Source: Pogonophryne albipinna
Lineage: Eukaryota > Chordata > Actinopteri > Perciformes > Artedidraconidae
DNA length: 64,000 nucleotides
Assembly: GCA_028583405.1 (NCBI GenBank)
Contig: CM053253.1
Span: 14,953,112 to 15,017,111 of the forward strand
Direction of reading: 5' to 3'
The notes under the pieces: model-generated
The model's database searches: none
Told to the model about the DNA's origin: nothing
What the model saw: only the letters and a program-made list of their open reading frames with translations
Shown here: positions 1 to 19,899 of the stretch, in pieces
Position numbering within the stretch: the first letter of the stretch is position 1
How the letters are laid out: each line of letters starts with the position of its first letter
Made by a program: the position numbers and the translations under genes

Positions 1-2227
<2,227 letters not shown>

Positions 2228-2565
2228 TTACATTACATTGCATTTAGCTGAGGCTTTTATCCAAAGCGACTTACAATAAGTGCATTCGACCAAGAAGATA
2301 CAAACTTGAAGAAAACAGAATCATATAAGTACATCAGGTTTCATAGAGCCAAAACATTTCAAGTGCTACTCAACTGGATTTAGATAAGCCAGTCCTTTGT
2401 TAGTATATAAGTGCTTTGTTAGTAATTTTATTGCTCGAAGTGGAGTCGAAAGAGATGAGTTTTTAGTCTGCGCCGGAAGATGTGTAAGCTTTCTGCTGTC
2501 CTGATGTCAATGGAGAGCTCATTCCACCATTTTGGAGCCAGGATAGCAAATCGAATGCACTGTTT
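2228..2565 (-). mobile_element. 3' fragment of a non-LTR retroelement (L2/I-like tail), minus strand
   Basis: Read on the minus strand, the end carries the tail AAGTCGCTTTGGATAAAAGC followed by AATGCAATGTAATGTAA. This tail is widespread in fish LINEs and their partner SINEs, and the SINE at 51991-52133 ends in the same way. The 5' part is a mildly GC-rich stretch starting near 2565. No intact frame remains. I infer a 5'-truncated retroposition; the exact family is not certain. Confidence 0.7.
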
Positions 2566-3724
<1,159 letters not shown>

Positions 3725-3855
3725 CTCCTCCTTAGAGGCACACTTCACATTATTGTTGCTCCAATTCACTTCCTGGGATAATCCTTAGCACAACAGAGGG
3801 AACGGCAGGTGACCTGGACCAGCAGAGATACAGTATGGGGCTCCATTATAACACA

Positions 3856-3857
<2 letters not shown>

Positions 3858-3894
<37 letters not shown>
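3858..3894. repeat. (AC)n microsatellite
   Basis: Short AC run with degenerate AC-rich flanks on both sides (to about 3935). Confidence 0.95.
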
Positions 3895-7342
<3,448 letters not shown>

Positions 7343-7439
7343 TTAGAGCGACTGAAGCATTGAAATGACATGAAGAGTTATTTGGGCTGTAATGAAGCTG
7401 CTTAATGAAATCAGTGCCCTTGAAAGTTCTTCATCAATT

Positions 7440-7740
7440 TCAGCTCCCTTGCTCACTTGCTCGCACTCCACCATTCCAGCCTGTCAGCTAATCCACGTGC
7501 ACGACACAATATTAATTAAACACAGCGTTTCCTGAAGTACTTAAGTGAAGCGCTATCATTGATAATGAGCAGGTTTAAAGGAGTCACATCCCTCCAAAAT
7601 TACTTTTTAAACCGGCCTTATTAAGCAGAAAATGAGGCCCAAATCAGCCTACAAGCTCCTCATTAAAAGCCACTGATCCTTGGCCACGTGCATGTTCCAA
7701 TGGTTTTAATTAGGCTAGCTCGAGAACGTCGGCGACAGGA
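7440..7740. promoter_or_regulatory. Candidate conserved non-coding enhancer block
   Basis: About 300 bp of non-repetitive sequence dense in developmental transcription-factor motifs: CACGTG E-boxes at 7494-7499 and 7685-7690, homeodomain cores (ATTAATTAAAC near 7512, TTTTAATTAGGC near 7704) and a GATAATGAG site. It has no open frame of note. It lies ~6 kb from the 3' end of bhlhe23. I infer regulatory function from motif density only. Confidence 0.35.
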
Positions 7741-8689
7741 AGTGCCATTAATCTTGTCTTTTCATTCAGAGAGTGGGGGGGGGGTGGGGGGGGGGTTCAG
7801 CATGTTGCAGCCTGGTGCCTAAAAATGCCACAACATAATGAAAATGAGAAAATCAGCTGACATAGTTCGAATTGGTCTTCTATTTGTGTAGATTCAGAGT
7901 TTTAAACGTCCCTTTTGTTAGGTCATTTACCATCACCTTGACGTTTTTATTCAAGTGCGTCATTAGTCTCACTCACACACCAATCACACACACAAACAGG
8001 ACAAAATGTGTCTTCATTTTCTGTGTGTGTGTGTGTGTTTATGAGTCACACTTGCTGTAGAGAGGATGGTCCCGGCTCTGCCTGTCACACCTTCTCCGCA
8101 TGGAGGATTATGGATGGCCAATTACATCGCTTTTGTCATTAATTAATGAGGATAACGAGCTCCCCCTGCTCCCCACTAAACCATGGTGCTCCTCAGCTGG
8201 TACTGAACAGGGAGAGGGGTGCTGGGCCGTGTGTGTGACAGAGAGGGAGAACAGAATACAGAGTTGTCTATGTGAAGAGGTTATGGTGTGTACAAAAGGC
8301 TGAACAGAGAGATGATTGTTGACCCCAGGGCTTTGCATGTACATTTGTCCAGCGAGTTGAGGTGTGTTTGCGTGTAAGTGTGTGTGAGTGTTTGCTCACC
8401 ACCAGTCCTCTATCTGTGGGGGCCATTACAGGGATTAGGCAGTGCTACAGTAACGGATGCCCCCGATTGTCAGCTCGTATCCTCTGTCAAGACAACAAGC
8501 TAAAAGGGAGAAGAATGAGAGTGATGGTAAAGGGGGAGGGATAGTGGAGGGAGGACAAACATTGAGGCATGTTAGCAGGAGAAAAGAGAAAAAGGAAAAT
8601 AGAGGCTTTAACAAAGAAAAAAGGAATTATTGAAAACAAAACTGGGACGTCATGGGATCTAGCTCCAGAGTGGCAAAGAGCACCTATGC
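7741..8689. other. Intergenic; G tract and TAAT-rich patch
   Basis: 7775-7795 is a G tract. 8100-8180 contains ATTAATTAATGAGG in an otherwise non-repetitive, enhancer-like context. Overlapping short frames at 8100-8344 on both strands have no domain. Confidence 0.4.
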
Positions 8690-9200
8690 GAGATGGTGAG
8701 CCAACGAGGCCCTGAACAGGACATCATATTCAACAACCCTCCTCCGTTCCCGCTCCCTCCCACCAGGCCCAATTTGGCCCCTGCCACACTGTCTGGGTTT
8801 AGCATGCGTGGTGTCAGGTGCCTTGTGGCGATAGGCAAAATGCTTTGCCTGACTGCCATGTTTCGAGGGTTTGCGTCAATATGAGCACAAAACACAGGCT
8901 CACACAAACACAATGCACTAACACACAGACACATACAAACAGACATGCTCCTCTCCACCCCACTTTAGACGTCCGATTAACGAAATGAAGGGCCCCGGCC
9001 CATCCTGCTGCACTTGCAGCAACGTCGCCCCGAATCACATGGCTCCTCGGAACCAACTGACTCACCCGCTCATCGCTTCCGACAAGGCGGGGCTGCGAGG
9101 GACGACAGAGTGTGATGTCATCGTGGAGCAGAGAAGTTGGGGGGGGGTCATTGGGTGGTGGGTGGGCGGGGGGTCCTTGCAGTGCCACCGCCAGCACAAA
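8690..9200. other. GC-richer non-coding block with short palindrome
   Basis: Higher GC than its surroundings and non-repetitive. It contains a perfect palindrome at 8833-8850 (AGGCAAA, spacer ATGC, TTTGCCT). Frames on both strands are open but show no domain or consistent codon bias. It could be a conserved regulatory element or an unannotated non-coding exon; neither can be shown here. Confidence 0.3.
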
Positions 9201-11142
9201 AACACTGAGGCACCTCAGGTCTCTTCTTTCACATTCTAAACTCTACTTCTACCATCCCACATGCACACTTGTTTAACTTCATGTTTATCCCACCTCCTCA
9301 CCTCTCTGCTTAGTCATGAACCTGCCAGAATACACCAAATCTTCCGTGTCACTTGGCCTGTAAAGCCACAACTATGCTTCTGTAAGCAAATTTAGAAAAA
9401 AAATACAAATCTAATGTTTTATAAACCTCCTTTATCCCCCGTTGTAAGCATAATCAGAGCTGAAGCATGCTCATTCTCCTTCAAGGCCTCTGTTGTTAGT
9501 ACAGTCTGTGCAGGGCTGTGTGTGTGAGATGAAGTGCAACAATGTGCACCAGACACATGAGCTTGCACATGGAGAGAACTTAATTAGAGAAAACAGCGCT
9601 GTCACATGCATTAGGCAGAGGTACACACTTAAGGGCATATGGTTTTAGTACTATACCATCGGGTTGGAGAAAAGCACACAAACATACCTCAGAGCTCCGA
9701 GCCATGCTAATGAAATCACTCCCTTTCTATCCCACTGAGAGCAAACACAAATGTTTACAGACATCACACAGTCTGTCCGCACTCTGCACCACACTGGGCT
9801 GTCGTGAGAGAGGTGGTGCACTGACTGTAGTGCTGTGTGTTTGTCTGCATAAACACACTGTCAAAAACAGACACACGGTAAGAATAAGCAGCATGATTTT
9901 CTTTGTTATACTGTTTCTATATATTGTTTATTTCATCCTATTTAGTCTTAATCTTTTTAGCATTTATAACCAGTAGGCCTTTATAAACATTACATTTTAA
10001 ATTACACTCTATAACGTAACTGAAGTGTTCATTTTTATATGTGTCAACAACTATGACTCCTGTGTGCAGACGTATTAAAGATAATGAATGGCAATTTAAT
10101 GAAAAGCAGTTGTGTAAAAAATGTCCTTGCAGGAGAAGTGGTCATTGTTACAACAAATACTGTACATTAATCATTCTAACAAATGTCCTTATCTCTGAAA
10201 CACCTACAAAAGTGGGTTGACAGTTTAAACTACAAGAATTATTTGGTGTTTTTTTAAAACCGTTCATGGAACAAATACAAGCAACAGTGTGACAATAACA
10301 TGACATTATAAATGCAGATATAACTATGACCGTCTTCAATACTCCACTTGGATGAAATTGTATTTTTTGTGAGAATGCAGGTCAAAATGTGTCTTGGTTC
10401 AACAATTCAATTAGATGCTATTGAGAGTTTGTCATTAGGATATTTTAATTGTGAAAATGTTTCTTACTCTGGGAATTGTATCGCATTTATTTCTATCATA
10501 ATTTTCAAGAAGTTTTTTTTAATTACTGCAGCGTTTAAGTGATTTGGACATGCTCACTTGGTGTTTTTATTTGTATATATCTTGATGCACATGGCAGACT
10601 TTCTGCAGGGGCATGCCCAGGGCATATTGAGGCATTGAACTGTTTGCTTTGTGGCATCCAAAAATGTATGTGTTTGTTCAATTATTATTGTATCGCTTAA
10701 AGCAACTTCTTGTATGTTTGTTTCAGTCTGTAATGCAATATTATTGCTTGGTTTAACAAATTAATATGTTTCTGGGCGTTTTCATTTATCAAAACACTTA
10801 AATGAAATGTATCTGCTGTTGTGATTCAGATAAAAATATGCGACAAATTCTGTATTCATTAAGAAAAAGAAAAATGTAAGCACTGTAAGTACCTTTCTCT
10901 ACCATCAAATAAAAAAAAACAACTATTTAATGACATTGTTTCAATACTCTGCAGGCGTTCATCTCGGGAATGCAAAATATACAAAGAAACTGAGCTGACA
11001 CATCCCTAAACTACATAATTATCTCATTACGGGGAAAGATGAAGATGATTTGTAGGCTAAAGGGTCAGGAAACACCAACATGTGACCAGTAGAATCACAA
11101 ATCTGTCTTAATCTATAGATTCAGCCTACATGCCAAATGACA
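9201..11142. other. Intergenic, nothing recognised
   Basis: AT-rich sequence with only short chance frames; no repeats or RNA genes recognised. Confidence 0.5.
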
Positions 11143-11163
11143 CAGTGCCACCATGTACTCTGA
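11143..11163 (+). repeat. Copy 1 of a 21-bp exact direct repeat flanking bhlhe23
   Basis: The sequence begins CAGTGCCACC and ends TACTCTGA, and occurs again exactly and in the same orientation at 14950-14970. The two copies sit on opposite sides of the bhlhe23 coding region. Confidence 0.8.
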
Positions 11164-12169
11164 TGGCCATTAAGATAATAAGGTGACACAATAAAATGTA
11201 TATTTCAGCAGCTTGACATTAGAGGCCAACAGGGAGGGAAAGTGACCACCCAACCGTCCGTGCAAAAAGGCAACCACCTCATTTATGGCAATTAGGATGC
11301 GCGGAGACTGATGGAGCGCAGGGCCCTCACATCATCAGCAGCATTTGTCACATTTCATCCCCGCTGCCCTGAATGTCTCGTGGGGCCTCAAACAAGACAT
11401 GTGTCATCAGAGGGCCAATTTAAGATGCCATGGGTGGCCTGCTGTTGTGACATACAGCTAAATTGTAAGAGAGAGACTGGGTGGATCACTTAGTCACTCT
11501 CTGACTAGCATAAATAGGCTGGCCTGATCTACATGTTGGCTCTTATGTATTCAAAACATGTGTAAATAATTAAATAAATGTAGGCTAATAGAAGAGGAGC
11601 CCAAATGAGATTGATAGCAATGTGTTATTTGTGTCCATTAAAAACTATTATAAAAGAGAGATGATTTTAATGACAAAACGTTGTGGAGCGGGCGTGAAAG
11701 GGATAACATGTTTGCTGATTTGAGAATTGTATGTATATCATCTGATTCAGTACTTTGTGAATTCTATTTAAAAAATAATTTCCACTTCTACGGTGTTAAT
11801 TTGCAGGTTATACAAACATTAGAAGAAATGCTTTCTGTTATCAAGCCAGGTATTTTTATTTCAAAATCCTGAATTTAAAGTTTCTAAAAAAAGAGCAACA
11901 AAATAGCACCAACATCCTCCAAGACCATCATGGACACAGACCAAGAAAGTGTCCAGGTAAAGGTTGCTAAAAAAAAATGTTTTCACAATTAGGACACCAA
12001 AATCACACAGAGATATGTTTTCAGAAATAAAAACCACTACACTATGACCAACTCGTTTCTAAATGCATCCACTCACAAGTCAAAACCTGCAAAAATAAAA
12101 GTGCCCCTGTAACGTTCACTGCATTAACTCGAGCAGGAAGACAGGAGCTGAAATCGTGTTAATAGCTGT
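11164..12169. other. Intergenic; partly GC-balanced, possibly regulatory
   Basis: 11200-11480 is non-repetitive and more GC-balanced than its flanks (for example the GGCAATTAGGATGCGCGG region), which suits a constrained non-coding element. 11500-12150 is AT-rich and featureless. Confidence 0.35.
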
Positions 12170-12360
12170 CTACCATGTAAGAGCCCGCCAAGGAAGCCTG
12201 CATCACCGAAATACCCAGAGACAGGTCCTGGGTGCCCGGGGCGACTCTTGCGCCCTTCCCCTCAGCGCCACCGACCCACTGCGTGCCAAACAGGCCCCAC
12301 CAGCCGGTCTGAGCTCGGGTAGACCCAGCGCCTCGTGTCAGAGGCATCTCATGCACGAAA
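12170..12360. other. GC/CpG-rich patch 1 kb beyond bhlhe23 3' end
   Basis: A sharply GC-rich island in AT-rich DNA. Open frames run across it on both strands (12156-12437 plus, 12159-12356 minus), but neither translation resembles a known family. It may be a downstream CpG island, regulatory element or exon of a non-coding transcript. Confidence 0.3.
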
Positions 12361-13437
12361 GGAAAGTTGCCAACTCATTTTGGGAGGGACACTCAGAGGG
12401 TGAGAACTCGAAATCAATTTGGCGATGTGAGAGGTGACTGTTTAATATTCAGATTTTTTTTGTATCGGTCCTCGGCTGCAATTTACGGTTAATTGTCAGT
12501 TTACCTTTTTTCAAACACAGCCATTTTACATGATATGCGTTAAAAGTGACTCTCATTACGTTATATACACACCATAACTACAAGCAACATGACTTTTTCT
12601 GAAATCACAATTTTAATTAGCCGAATGTAAATAATATAATGTATGTCATTTTTTAAAGTGGTCCTTATAGTGTAGCCTTTATACGTTATTTAATGTGTTC
12701 TCAATGTAAAAAGAAGCTGATAAATTGTTGTTGAAATGAAGCAAACCGGGTCAAAGCATAGATATGTGTTTTAATTATAAAGACATATAAACAATATATG
12801 AAATCCATGTTGCAACACAACCAAAAACGCTTCTTCAATGAATAGGCTGTAGTTATAGCTATAAACATTAGAATAGCCAGGCTTGGAGCATTTGATTTTT
12901 CACAGTTGTACAATCATGTGAGATGTGCAATAATTTAAAACAATAAAAAACAAACAAACGTGTCAAACACATCGTTTCATCCAATATCACATTGTTCCTT
13001 CACATAGCATCAGTACGAGGGCAGTCCTTTCATAATTGCTGTAACCTATTACATAAAGGTCGAGATTAGGTCGCATATCTTGGCATTTCCACATTTCATG
13101 TTGTTTTTGTTGAATGTTGCATAGATTACAAATAAAAGCTGATAACTTAATCTTCCTATAATGTACATCAACTCATCATTTGACATGGCCTGAAGTGTTT
13201 GTAAAGTAGGCTCCGAGCGAGAAAGTCACATCATCTTTTAAGTAGGCCCAAACTGTTCATTTGTAGCGTTTGTTAAATCTGAATGTAACGTTGCAATATA
13301 ATTACTTAACCATATTTCAAGATTATGCATTAGACTAAACTTGTTTAACTTTCCACAGAATACAAAAAAAACTAGTGGGAGAAAAACCGACATGGGTGCA
13401 GTAAAGGTAAAAGTTCAGGAAAGAGAATTAAAGCAGA
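12361..13437. other. AT-rich 3' flank of bhlhe23, probably its 3' UTR in part
   Basis: No frame of interest. Because the coding gene ends at 13438 reading leftwards, its 3' UTR should lie here. I see only weak ATTAAA-type polyadenylation candidates on the minus strand (near 12690 and 12768), so no transcript end is assigned. Confidence 0.4.
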
Positions 13438-14124
13438 TCAAGGCTTGTCGTTGCAATGTTTGAAGAGACTCGACGGTGTCCCGGAATAAGTGGTGCACTT
13501 TTCGGCATGGGTGGCAAGAGCAGAGCCCGAAAATGGGTAGACAGCAGCACCCTGTCCAAAGGGTGCCAGGGCGGTTGGGACAGGTGACGTTATGGTCTGT
13601 CCCTGGTTCAGGTACGCAACCAGCCGCCTCATCTCCTCCAGGGCCTGAGCCTGCATCAGGATATAGTTCTTGGCCAGGAGGAGAGTGGCTATTTTGGAGA
13701 GTTTTCTCACCGAGGGGCTGTGGGCGTAGGGGATGACAGCGCGCAGGCCATCCAGTGCGTCGTTCAGGTCATGCATCCTCCTCCTCTCCCGGGCGTTGAT
13801 GCTGAGCCGCAGGGACCGCTGCTCCTTGGACTTTTTGCCGAGGGGCCCCCCGGACTTATCGTCCCCAAATGGCGAGCCTCTCTTCCGCGACTCAAGCGAA
13901 TCGAAGCCGTCCTCGTCGTCGCTCGTGTGCTCTCCGCCGCTCTCGTTGGACTTCGCGGTCTGCCCGGAGAGGAAGTCGGTGGCCGGTGTGAGAGGGAACC
14001 GTCCGGGACTCCCCGCGATTGTGCCGGGGCCGAACCCGAAGGCTGATTGGCCGTAGCGCTGCGTCAGGTCGAGGAGCGCGTCGTTGCTGATGGACTTGAG
14101 CAGGTTCTCTTCGCTGACATTCAT
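13438..14124 (-). CDS. bhlhe23: Class E basic helix-loop-helix protein 23 (Beta4-like bHLH repressor)
   Basis: Complete 228-residue frame on the minus strand. A conserved basic region and HLH (about residues 104-160) contains [18 protein letters not shown] and [19 protein letters not shown], the near-invariant signature of the Beta3/Beta4 (BHLHE22/23) branch of the Olig family. An acidic/Ser-rich segment (about 55-90) and a Lys-rich stretch lie before the bHLH. The C-terminus, with EKC and [15 protein letters not shown], resembles BHLHE23, and the length (~225 residues in mammals) fits BHLHE23 better than the longer BHLHE22. Family knowledge: nuclear E-box-binding transcriptional repressor acting in retinal and other neuronal specification, usually with a single coding exon. 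The start ATG is in good Kozak context (A at -3). No frameshift or missing DNA-contact residue is seen. The main alternative is a bhlhe22 paralogue. Confidence 0.9.
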   Translation of the reverse strand: MNVSEENLLKSISNDALLDLTQRYGQSAFGFGPGTIAGSPGRFPLTPATDFLSGQTAKSNESGGEHTSDDEDGFDSLESRKRGSPFGDDKSGGPLGKKSKEQRSLRLSINARERRRMHDLNDALDGLRAVIPYAHSPSVRKLSKIATLLLAKNYILMQAQALEEMRRLVAYLNQGQTITSPVPTALAPFGQGAAVYPFSGSALATHAEKCTTYSGTPSSLFKHCNDKP

Positions 14125-14600
14125 TTTCTCTTCCAGAGCAGTTTCTGACCAGGAAAAGTCTACTCTTCCGCTTGTTTCTCTATCCTAACTCTTGTTTTGA
14201 AAACTGTATTCTGTACTCACGTAGTTCTTTCCAAGAGTTGCGGTTTTCTAGGAGTTTCTCTCTTCTCACTCCTTTCCTCTGTCAGTGTAGTGACTCTTCA
14301 AGAAAGAGGCTGTGAATCTGAAGCTCTACAAGCTTTCACCTCCTCTGTACTCTGCGCTCCCCCCTCGCTGCGCGCAGAGCCCACGTTCAACAACACTTCT
14401 CTAATTGTGCTCGGTGAGATCGGAGCGCTCGTGTCCCCCTCGTACGGTCGGTTTCCTCTCGCGCTTCTTTCGTGCCCTCCCTCGCCTTGGGCAGATTGTG
14501 ACTCGCGCTCTGCCCTGCTCGCAAGTTAGTAGGAGCACGAGGCCCGCCGGGATTATCCACCCGTCCAATCAGGGGGGCGTTTTAATTAACTCGGGAAGAG
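14125..14600 (-). promoter_or_regulatory. bhlhe23 5' UTR and promoter region
   Basis: Sequence directly upstream of the minus-strand start. CpG and GC content rises at 14340-14580. A CCAAT-box core (ATTGG on the minus strand) lies near 14563-14570. No clear TATA box is visible. A possible short 5' UTR intron is suggested by a GTGAGT donor (near 14222) and a TTTTCCTGGTCAG acceptor (near 14147) on the minus strand, but this is weak. Confidence 0.5.
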
Positions 14601-14949
14601 CGCGAGTCTACTCCCAATTTCAGTCATAATATGATAATTGGAACACAAACTGACACGCTGCCCAGCCACACTGTACAACCGATTTCAATCTGTTTTTTTG
14701 TGGTTATTTTGATGAACTCAAAGTTAATTGATATTCTTACTAGAAAATGAACAGGTTACAAACAACATGAGCTCTGTGCAAGCTCTTATGTGGCAGTATC
14801 ATACAGGTGGATAGTGATGTTTGAAGATGTCTGTCTACATTATACACAGGTTAAAGTGGAGGAGCAGGAAACTGAGAGCAAGTATAGGACTTTTTGACAT
14901 CCAGGTTCTGTTCTTTCTTATCCAGTCTAAAATATTGGCTTTGGGAAGT

Positions 14950-14970
14950 CAGTGCCACCATGTACTCTGA
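14950..14970 (+). repeat. Copy 2 of the 21-bp exact direct repeat flanking bhlhe23
   Basis: Identical to 11143-11163 over 21 bases and in the same orientation, 0.8 kb upstream of the bhlhe23 start. The bases immediately outside differ, so it is not part of a longer visible repeat. Confidence 0.8.
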
Positions 14971-17900
14971 CAGTCATACATGGACAATATGGCAGTGAGA
15001 TGTCAGGCTGTAGTTTTCCAGCCTGCTCTGAACAGATCGACATGCTTTTATTGGAGGAAATGCATTCACCCTGCATGCCAGCAGATTCAGCACAGAAACA
15101 GGTAATGTGGCATATCACTCTGGCCAGTCAGAAATCAGTTAGACAAAAAGCTTTGTTGTCTGTGTTCATTGAGACATATCTCATAAACATAATGAGCTGC
15201 TATTAATGCATTTTAATGAGACACTATTATAGGTTTCCCCCAGGCTTTTGTACATACAAATTAGTGATGCCAAAGGTGATACAGGGTGTAAAGCAAACTC
15301 GACTGAACTTACTATTTTGTAAATACATCGCTTAATATGCGTAATATTAGAGAATCAGTCATTTGTATTATAAGAATCCAAAAAGGACATAGTATAGTAT
15401 GATAGCATATTATATATACATACATATTCTTTGCATTAAAGGTCTATTGAGGCTGAGAAGCAGTAATAACCTTAATAGACTACTGGACACTACTACTGGA
15501 CACTACTACTACCTACTGGACACTCTGTGTCTAGAGTTACACTTGGATGTCTGTCCAGCAGATGTTTTTATGTGATTTTCATCAAATGTTATTTAATATT
15601 TGAAGCAGTTTATGCATAGCAACGTTGAGTGTGAAAGTTAAATAAGGTTGTATCTTATCTAATGAGGTTTTATGTGTGATCAACCTGAACAATCTACAGC
15701 TTGATGGGACAAACTGTATGGCTTCTTGCTAGCTCAGATCTCTGCAGGTTGGATGCAATATTGTGGAAAATGTTAGATGATAGTGCCACCTTGTGGATCT
15801 GAGGTGAACAGTTACTAACATTAACCTTTTTTTTATTTTTATAATTGTGTTCCACTTGATGGTCGTTTTTGAGGCTGTGTGTAGTCCCACTTAAAGTCAA
15901 GACTCAAGGCTTTTAGTGTCATTTGTACATACAGTGTAGTTATGTCAATGAAAATCTTAGGTCACAGGCTCCTCCAACAGAACAATCTGAGAATCAAGTG
16001 ATCACAACTAGTTTGAACGCCAATCATGGTGAAATATTCAAAAAGTGTGATGTAAACACCTAACAGCTATAACTTAACATAATATTATGCAAATCGATGC
16101 TGTTTTGTATACATCCAAACCACATCAACATACGCTATTATTCAAAATTGTGCATATTTATGTCTAGTGCTGATTATATAAATATCTCGGAAATACATTT
16201 TAGTGAGTGTAGTCTGGTTTTGACAATGTTTTTGCTTATGCAGTTGTTATCAAGTATGCAAATTAAGAGAATGATTACCAGACTGTCATTAAAACGGACA
16301 CATCTTAATGAAACCCTAATGGGTATTTAACTCATAATGACTTAATTGTTTAGCTGTAATAAGGATTTAAAGGTAAATTGTTGCCTGAAGTGTTGAACTG
16401 TTGATGCACCATGCACAGATATTACACAGCTATACTTTTGTGTAGTACTCCGAACATCTTTGACAGCTTACATGACATCCTGACCTGATTTACAGTCATA
16501 ACTGAGAATGTATTGGCTGGTATAGTTGATTGTGATTATTAATAACTTTTGTAAGGCAAAAATAATTGATTTGAAAGCATTTAAATGTATTTATTGTAAT
16601 TGATCTGTAGTTGTGTTTGTTCATCAGTGCGGAATACAGTCTAGTAGTGAATCACACAGCAGTAAAACACCAAATAAGAACCTCAAAATGGAGAATCAAG
16701 TATCCAAGAGAAGCACCACAAGATGAATGCAGTCATATAGGAGTGATCAATAGAAAAACATAGGAGCAATACACAGGGACTATTCTTGTTGTTCAGCCAT
16801 TTTGTTGTTGATTTGGGTCTCTTTTTAGTTGTGACATCGCTCTGAGGTTTTTGTGTCTATCTGCGGTCATTATGTGTCTCTATGTACCGGTTTGTGTGTC
16901 TTTGAATTATTTTGTGCCTTTTGTGTGGTTGTTTTGTTGCTTTTTATAGACATTCTGAGTCATTTTGTGGATCTGTTTTGGACCTCTTTCATTGTGTGGT
17001 TTTTGGCCCATTTTTAGTCTCTGGTTGGTACGTTTCTCTTTTTGTGACATTGTGTATGTGAAGGACAGGCCCCTTACACATTGGGCCCCTGAGTCTGTGC
17101 CTGGTCAGTTATCCAATAATGACAGCAGCACTGCAGCATATATGTCTTGTTATCAAGTGATGAATTTCTCTCAAACCCCAACAAGATAATGTAAAAACAA
17201 TGTGTCCAGCAGATGGTAGCAAAGCCCATGAGTTGGCAAATAAAATAGGCCAACGGACAACACACTCTTTGTTATATCAGTCAATAAAAACAATTAGGAA
17301 TTACCTGAGGACATCTTTGGTCATTTAGTGATTTCTATCAAGTGGACATCTTGATTAGACACAACAATCAGGTTAATATAACTTTGGCAAAATGAAAACG
17401 CAGTTTGTTTATAAGATGCAGACATAAAGAAAAAATGATTGTCTTTGAGTCTATTTTAGTAGGCATGCTGAATCATTGTCAAACTAAATCAGTTTTTATG
17501 ATTTATGAAGTATCCAGTGCAGGCAAGAAGATACAGATTCTCCTCTCCAGTCACATCCCCTAGTGTTCATTTGACGACAGTACACACAGATGTGTTTGTT
17601 CCAGGCGAGACTAAGGACTAAAAGCTTCTGGTTCACAGAGAATGGAAGAAATGCAAAAGTGTCAACACACCAACTAATAATACATGATGCTTTTTAAAGC
17701 CTGTGCTGCAGCTCTGGGTTGCGATGGCAACTGTAGGCTCAGGTGCCATACAATCGTGGCATAGCACATTTGCTTGAGTTTATATTGCAGTGACAGGAGA
17801 GCACCACCATGGGGCAGGAAAGCATTTTGTATTGCAGAAGATATGGTGCAGCTGACATATTTGACAGGAACAATGCATGTGTGCACAAATGTGAATACAT

Positions 17901-19899
17901 GCATGCAGATACTCCCAAGCACCTATAGGCCTACTGTAAATGTGCAATCTCAACCTAACACTGCCACTGTTTTGTGTTGATTTGGCTGTTTGTCCTTTTG
18001 GATGCAGTGGGATGGGAGCATTTTTAAGAAGAGTGCACATGCTTTTCGTGGTAAATGGTGTTGATATATTAATAGTGACACCATGTCCTGATTATTGCTA
18101 ATATGTTTTATATTCAGACCCAGCAGCTTTCTCACAGAAGGGTTTTTTCTCTCCAGGCTCTCATATCCTAATTTTCAACCCAACTCTCCCCCTTTCTCAA
18201 ACACACACTCCTTCTCTGCTCTCCCCCCTCTCTCTCACGCACACATCAAAGTGCTGCTCTGAGTAAAGATGGAACAGGCTCCTTTGATCTCTCCCTGCCG
18301 GCTCTGATTAATGTGTAGATTTACAGTGCAGACCTACAGGGACCTGGCAGCCATGACACCCTTATTGTGCGCTGGAATCTAGTTTTCCTCGAAACCAATC
18401 ACAGCCCTTGATTTTATTCATTGCTTCAATAGTGATGCCTTTCACACAGGCCCTCACACAAACACAAGCACTCACACTCATTCAACCTTAAGCGCCCAAC
18501 CCAAACTACAAAATTCCAGCGATGTCTAAACTCACAGGAGAGTTTACACAATCTTTAGAAAGTCTGCTTTGTAAAGGTATTTCCACTAAATCCAAATCCA
18601 TTGCTTAATCTTAGAAGACACAGAAAGTTACATGACATAGATGAAGTCTGCTTTGGTGTATGCTTCATTCAGCCAGTGTTGGCAGACATTTGCAATGGTG
18701 GGTACAGTGTTGGTGTTTGGTGGGAGGCTTGAAAACTTGCCTTGCTGTCAACAAGAGAGCAAATGTCGGAAAATGTTTGCATCGAGCATCAAAGGAAGTG
18801 TTTGCACGGCACATATTGTACATTGTGTGTTGCACATTGCACCCACGTTTCATAGCAAGCCAAGCCACAATAAGTAAACAATGTGCCCACTTTTCAATTT
18901 GCTATTTTTACCCCAACCCTCTCTCCTTCCTGTCTCTCCTGACTCCTTATCTCCATTTTGTCTCCTCTCATTGCAGTGCTATGCAGATATTCCAGAGGGT
19001 GGAGGTATGGTAGAGATAGACGGGGTACCATGAATAATTGTTGAAGATATTTTTACTCTGACCCACTTAGGGCTAGGAGTCCCTTTCGGACCCCTTAAAG
19101 GTGCCGCAGCCCTACTCTGTCCAAAGTCAAAATAGGATGTTTAAAGCAGCACAAACGCATGAACCAATTCACCGGTGAGTTTCAACATCTTAGCCGCAAG
19201 ATCAATCCCTGCAGCTATCCAAGAAATATTTGACCTGTTTATACCCCACTTAATGATAGAGCAAGCATAGGATATGCTTATCCATGTTACCATACCCTCT
19301 GTCGAGCGTTATTTAAAGAGTTTTTTGGAGCATATAATGACTTGTGGAAAGTGAAGGGGTCTACATGTCGAGCGAACCACAAGATTGCAGGTCACGCTAA
19401 CAGGAGTGAAAGTAAAGCACTGTATGCTGCATTATCCTTCCAAAATATGAAGCTTTAGGCAACATAAAGCTGAACGTTCCTGTTATAAATGTGTTGATGC
19501 TATGTGCATTATTATTTTACGGTGAATAAACTAAACATCTTCCAACGTCTGCAGGCAGCTAGGAATAGAAGCTAACAACAGAGATTTCTGTGTGACTTTA
19601 GTACATGAACGAATCTGGCGTGTCCAGAGGCCCCCAAGCAGTCTGTGTGGTATTTCTTGACATTTGGGCTGCAGGTTGGCATGAACAGGAAGTGTTGCCT
19701 CAAAAAGATTGAATATTATTCTTTGATGGTAGCAAGAGTGTTTATTCAAGGTTAAAACCTCTTTCAAGATCCTATTTACATTTGTTATCGTTTAAAGAAC
19801 TCCAGCCTTATCGGAGCTGAGCAACAAAAAATGTTGCCAGTAGGTTGTATTATTTGCATCTGTCCCTCAATAAATATACAAAAGAGGCTGGAGATTGTT
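14971..19899. other. AT-rich intergenic DNA, no gene recognised
   Basis: Only short chance frames occur. Minor features are an imperfect short tandem (ACTACTGGACACT) at 15480-15525 and TTTGTG-rich simple sequence at 16800-17060. No RNA gene or mobile element is recognised. Confidence 0.5.

Noticed and set aside
12156..12437. 93-residue plus frame in the GC patch
   Set aside because: The opposite strand is open too and neither product resembles a protein family; kept only as a GC-rich patch.
13476..14056. Plus-strand frames of 86-108 residues over bhlhe23
   Set aside because: Antisense shadows of the GC-rich bHLH coding sequence, with no domain of their own.
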